64,000 nucleotides of DNA from Rhytidiadelphus loreus. Lineage: Eukaryota > Streptophyta > Bryopsida > Hypnales > Hylocomiaceae. The notes under the pieces were generated by a model. It was given only the letters and a program-made list of their open reading frames with translations, ran no database searches and had not been told where the DNA came from. Positions 61,936 to 64,000 of the stretch are shown piece after piece. The stretch lies in contig OX344764.1 of assembly GCA_947034895.1 (NCBI GenBank), forward strand, positions 19,344,001 through 19,408,000. The letters are read 5' to 3'. Every line of letters begins with the position of its first letter. Position 1 is the stretch's first letter. The position numbers were made by a program, and so were the translations under genes.

Positions 61936-63016
61936 TCAAGAGGAGTGAGCGAGCAAGTGAGCCTTGAGCCACAGACGCATGGCCGTGAACGCATCCTCCG
62001 CGGCCTCATCGTCTTCCAGTGTATCCGGCTGATGAACAAACCCATGCCCACGTCCGGCGTACACAATCGCTTTGGAGCCGGGCACTCTCCTTTCCAGCTC
62101 CTTCACCACCTCCACAGACGACTTGGGGTCCGAGTCTCCCGTGATCAGAAGCAGAGGCACTTGGATAGACTGAGCGACTTCAGGGTCGATCCGTGTTCCG
62201 TAGAACGACACTGCTGTGGCAAAGGTGGTGGGTTGCCTGGCCACCGTTTGAATGGTCTGGCCACCGCCGATACAGAATCCCACCACAGCATACTTGGTGG
62301 GGCTGCTTGGTGGTGAGGATGACTCTTCGTCGGGGTCTTCGAGCAGATTTCTGAGATAGGCGGTGGAGACGTCGATGTCTTCGGCTATTCGCTCTGGAGT
62401 GTGGGTGCTGCGCCACCGCTCGTAGGCCTCTCCTGTTGGAGGTGTCTGCTCGTCCCAGGGCTCACCTCGGAAGAGGTCCGGGACTAACACACTGGCAGCA
62501 TCACCACATGGAGATGAAAATTCAATGAGAAAATGGAAGCTAAGAGTCAGCTCTGTTCAGAGGAATGTCAAATAAATAGAAATTGGCAAATGCTTTATAC
62601 ATATATGCTTTGAATCGAACAAGCAGGAGGCTCTGTCTATTTCGTCCCTTGCGTAGTACAGCTATGAGAGGCTCTGAAAAGTTGGAAGGAAGATTAAAAG
62701 TGTGAGGGGACTCGGTGCAGCAGGAGGAAAACTTGGGGGTGAGAGATTCGTACTTGTAGCCAACGCAGGCCAATCGGTACACAAAGTCTCGGATTCCACT
62801 GCTCTCGTAACCATTCACATCCGACAAGAGAAGCACTCCTACACCGTTGTTGTTTTTGAGTGCGTGGATGTAGTAGCCCGAGAATCCATCTTCCGATTCC
62901 GCATCACCAATCTCGACATCGAAGCCATTGACAAGCTCGCAGACTTCATCGTCGCCTGCTGCACCCTCCTGCTGCTCAGATGCAGTTTCCTCCGCCTGCT
63001 GAGCATGCATTTGCAT
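61936..63016 (-). CDS. Dienelactone hydrolase-family alpha/beta hydrolase
   Basis: Two exons, 63,016-62,754 and 62,491-61,936, join through a split Asn codon (AA|T) to read RLACVGYNVLVPDLFRGEPW, which restores the family's strand-loop; total 272 aa. Catalytic features: nucleophile Cys161 in GFCIGGG (family consensus GFCxGG), Asp207 or Asp209 in LLLITGDSDP and His237 in GRGHGFVHQ, the Cys-Asp-His triad typical of dienelactone hydrolases. Relatives hydrolyse small lactones or esters in the cytosol; the plant substrate is generally unknown. The N-terminal ~30 residues are Gln/Glu-rich and extend beyond the usual domain. There is no signal peptide. The start is the first in-frame ATG (two close ATGs, MQM). 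The gene appears intact. Confidence 0.9.
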
Positions 63017-64000
63017 GTTTCGAAGTCGTGATGAATGTGCACAACGATGCTCACGCGCTCCTGCAATCTCATCGAAGCACTACAGCTCGACAGATCAGGA
63101 TCGCGTCCACACTCGGGTGTGAACCTTTTCGTTCCAAGATCCCTACAGAACCCCTAAATCTCACATTCAACGAAAGCTTACTACATCTCAACTTTTCTTT
63201 TCGATCAATGGTGTTACCGATTAAGTTCTAAGGTGACCTAAATTTTAATTTGTTAATTTTACAATCAGAACCAACCTATGCAATTCTATTTGTGGTTCCC
63301 CCCATACAGCTTGAATAATTTGGACTAGATTTTGGTCCAGATTTACGTAAGTAGTCAGTTTTGACAAACGTGATGAATTTGAAAACTAAAATTTGCAACA
63401 GAAACATAAAGCCATTGAATCCCGTGACAAAGAGGCAGAGGTATGGAGAGTAATGACACACGAACACGTAACAAGGCTTGGATTCAGGGGGTTGTTTACA
63501 GATAAGTAAATATGATATGATACTGCGCAATAAAATTTGTTCAGCTTCGAATCACACATTCGAAGAACAGTTGAAAACTTCCACTTCGAATTTTTTGGAC
63601 TGTAATTTTGGTTACTACCCGTACTTTCACGTGTTTTTTTTTCTGTTCTCTGCCAATATCCTGTGTTCTTGAGCTACAAACTCTCAAAAGTAATTGAGAA
63701 ACGCTGGAAAAACAGTCAAATTGAAGCTGAGCTAGGAAGCAAGAATTTTATCAAAAGTCGTTCTTCGTAACTATGGACTCATGAAACGCTTGCGCTATAC
63801 AGACAATTTCGGAGACTCGCAGTCGCATTCTCGAACTCATTCCAAGCAACAACAGAGTACATTCTCCGACGATCATCTACCAATAAAACTTTGAAATTTT
63901 ACAAGTTTTGCAGTAGGTATCCAAAGAATACATTCCATGGTGCGTTGGAATCCTCTTTGAAATGCAAACAAGAAAATTGTAAAATGCAACCATTCCAACA
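63017..64000 (-). promoter_or_regulatory. Upstream region of the hydrolase gene
   Basis: It holds the leader and promoter of the minus-strand hydrolase. The tail (about 63,935-63,980, TTGGAATCCTCTTTGAA) resembles about 61,702-61,720 downstream of the gene, a hint of a direct duplication around this locus that may continue past the window. Confidence 0.35.

Overview
The window is nuclear DNA of a land plant. Genes have multiple GT-AG introns and normal plant protein families, and they sit in AT-rich, transposon-laden intergenic DNA. Nothing pins the species. The sparse genes, long introns and many decayed short elements would suit a large-genome plant, possibly a non-seed lineage, but that is inference.

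Layout. 1-12,000: transposon-rich DNA with a frameshift-riddled pseudogene (about 397-1,946), a long dispersed repeat (copy A, about 2,437-8,215) split by later insertions, a fold-back element, a TTAG-flanked element and a GC-rich hairpin element. 12,029-20,700 and 31,272-39,830: two tandem copies of an ~8.6-kb block, each with one apparently intact five-exon cytochrome P450 gene (531 aa, CYP72-clan features). Between them lie about 10.5 kb of decayed elements, including an inverted pair of TTAA-flanked elements and copy B of the dispersed repeat. 40,025-41,407 (minus): an intronless gene for a 460-aa membrane-anchored acidic protein of unknown function. 41.4-53.2 kb: mostly intergenic, with a perfect 81-bp palindrome, CACTA-like sequence, a MITE with 9-bp target duplications, and another TTAA element. 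53,573-58,787 (minus): a complete 12-exon CCR4-NOT subunit 2 (NOT2/VIP2) gene, 679 aa. 61,936-63,016 (minus): a two-exon dienelactone-hydrolase-family gene, 272 aa.

The genes do not form one pathway. NOT2 is a housekeeping mRNA-turnover and transcription factor, the hydrolase is a small cytosolic alpha/beta hydrolase, and the P450s are ER-anchored monooxygenases that have diverged mainly in their middle exons. The most unusual content is the mobile DNA. A family of non-coding inverted-repeat elements has CCCCTAAA termini flanked by TTAA. One insertion can be compared with its empty site in the same window, and one copy has a TTAG duplication. This resembles the piggyBac insertion signature. 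Paired filled and empty copies (repeat A versus B, P450 block 1 versus 2) also define other insertions precisely.

Exon coordinates were derived by reading splice sites and protein continuity by eye, and all phases were checked to join. Product names rest on recognised motifs, not on database searches.
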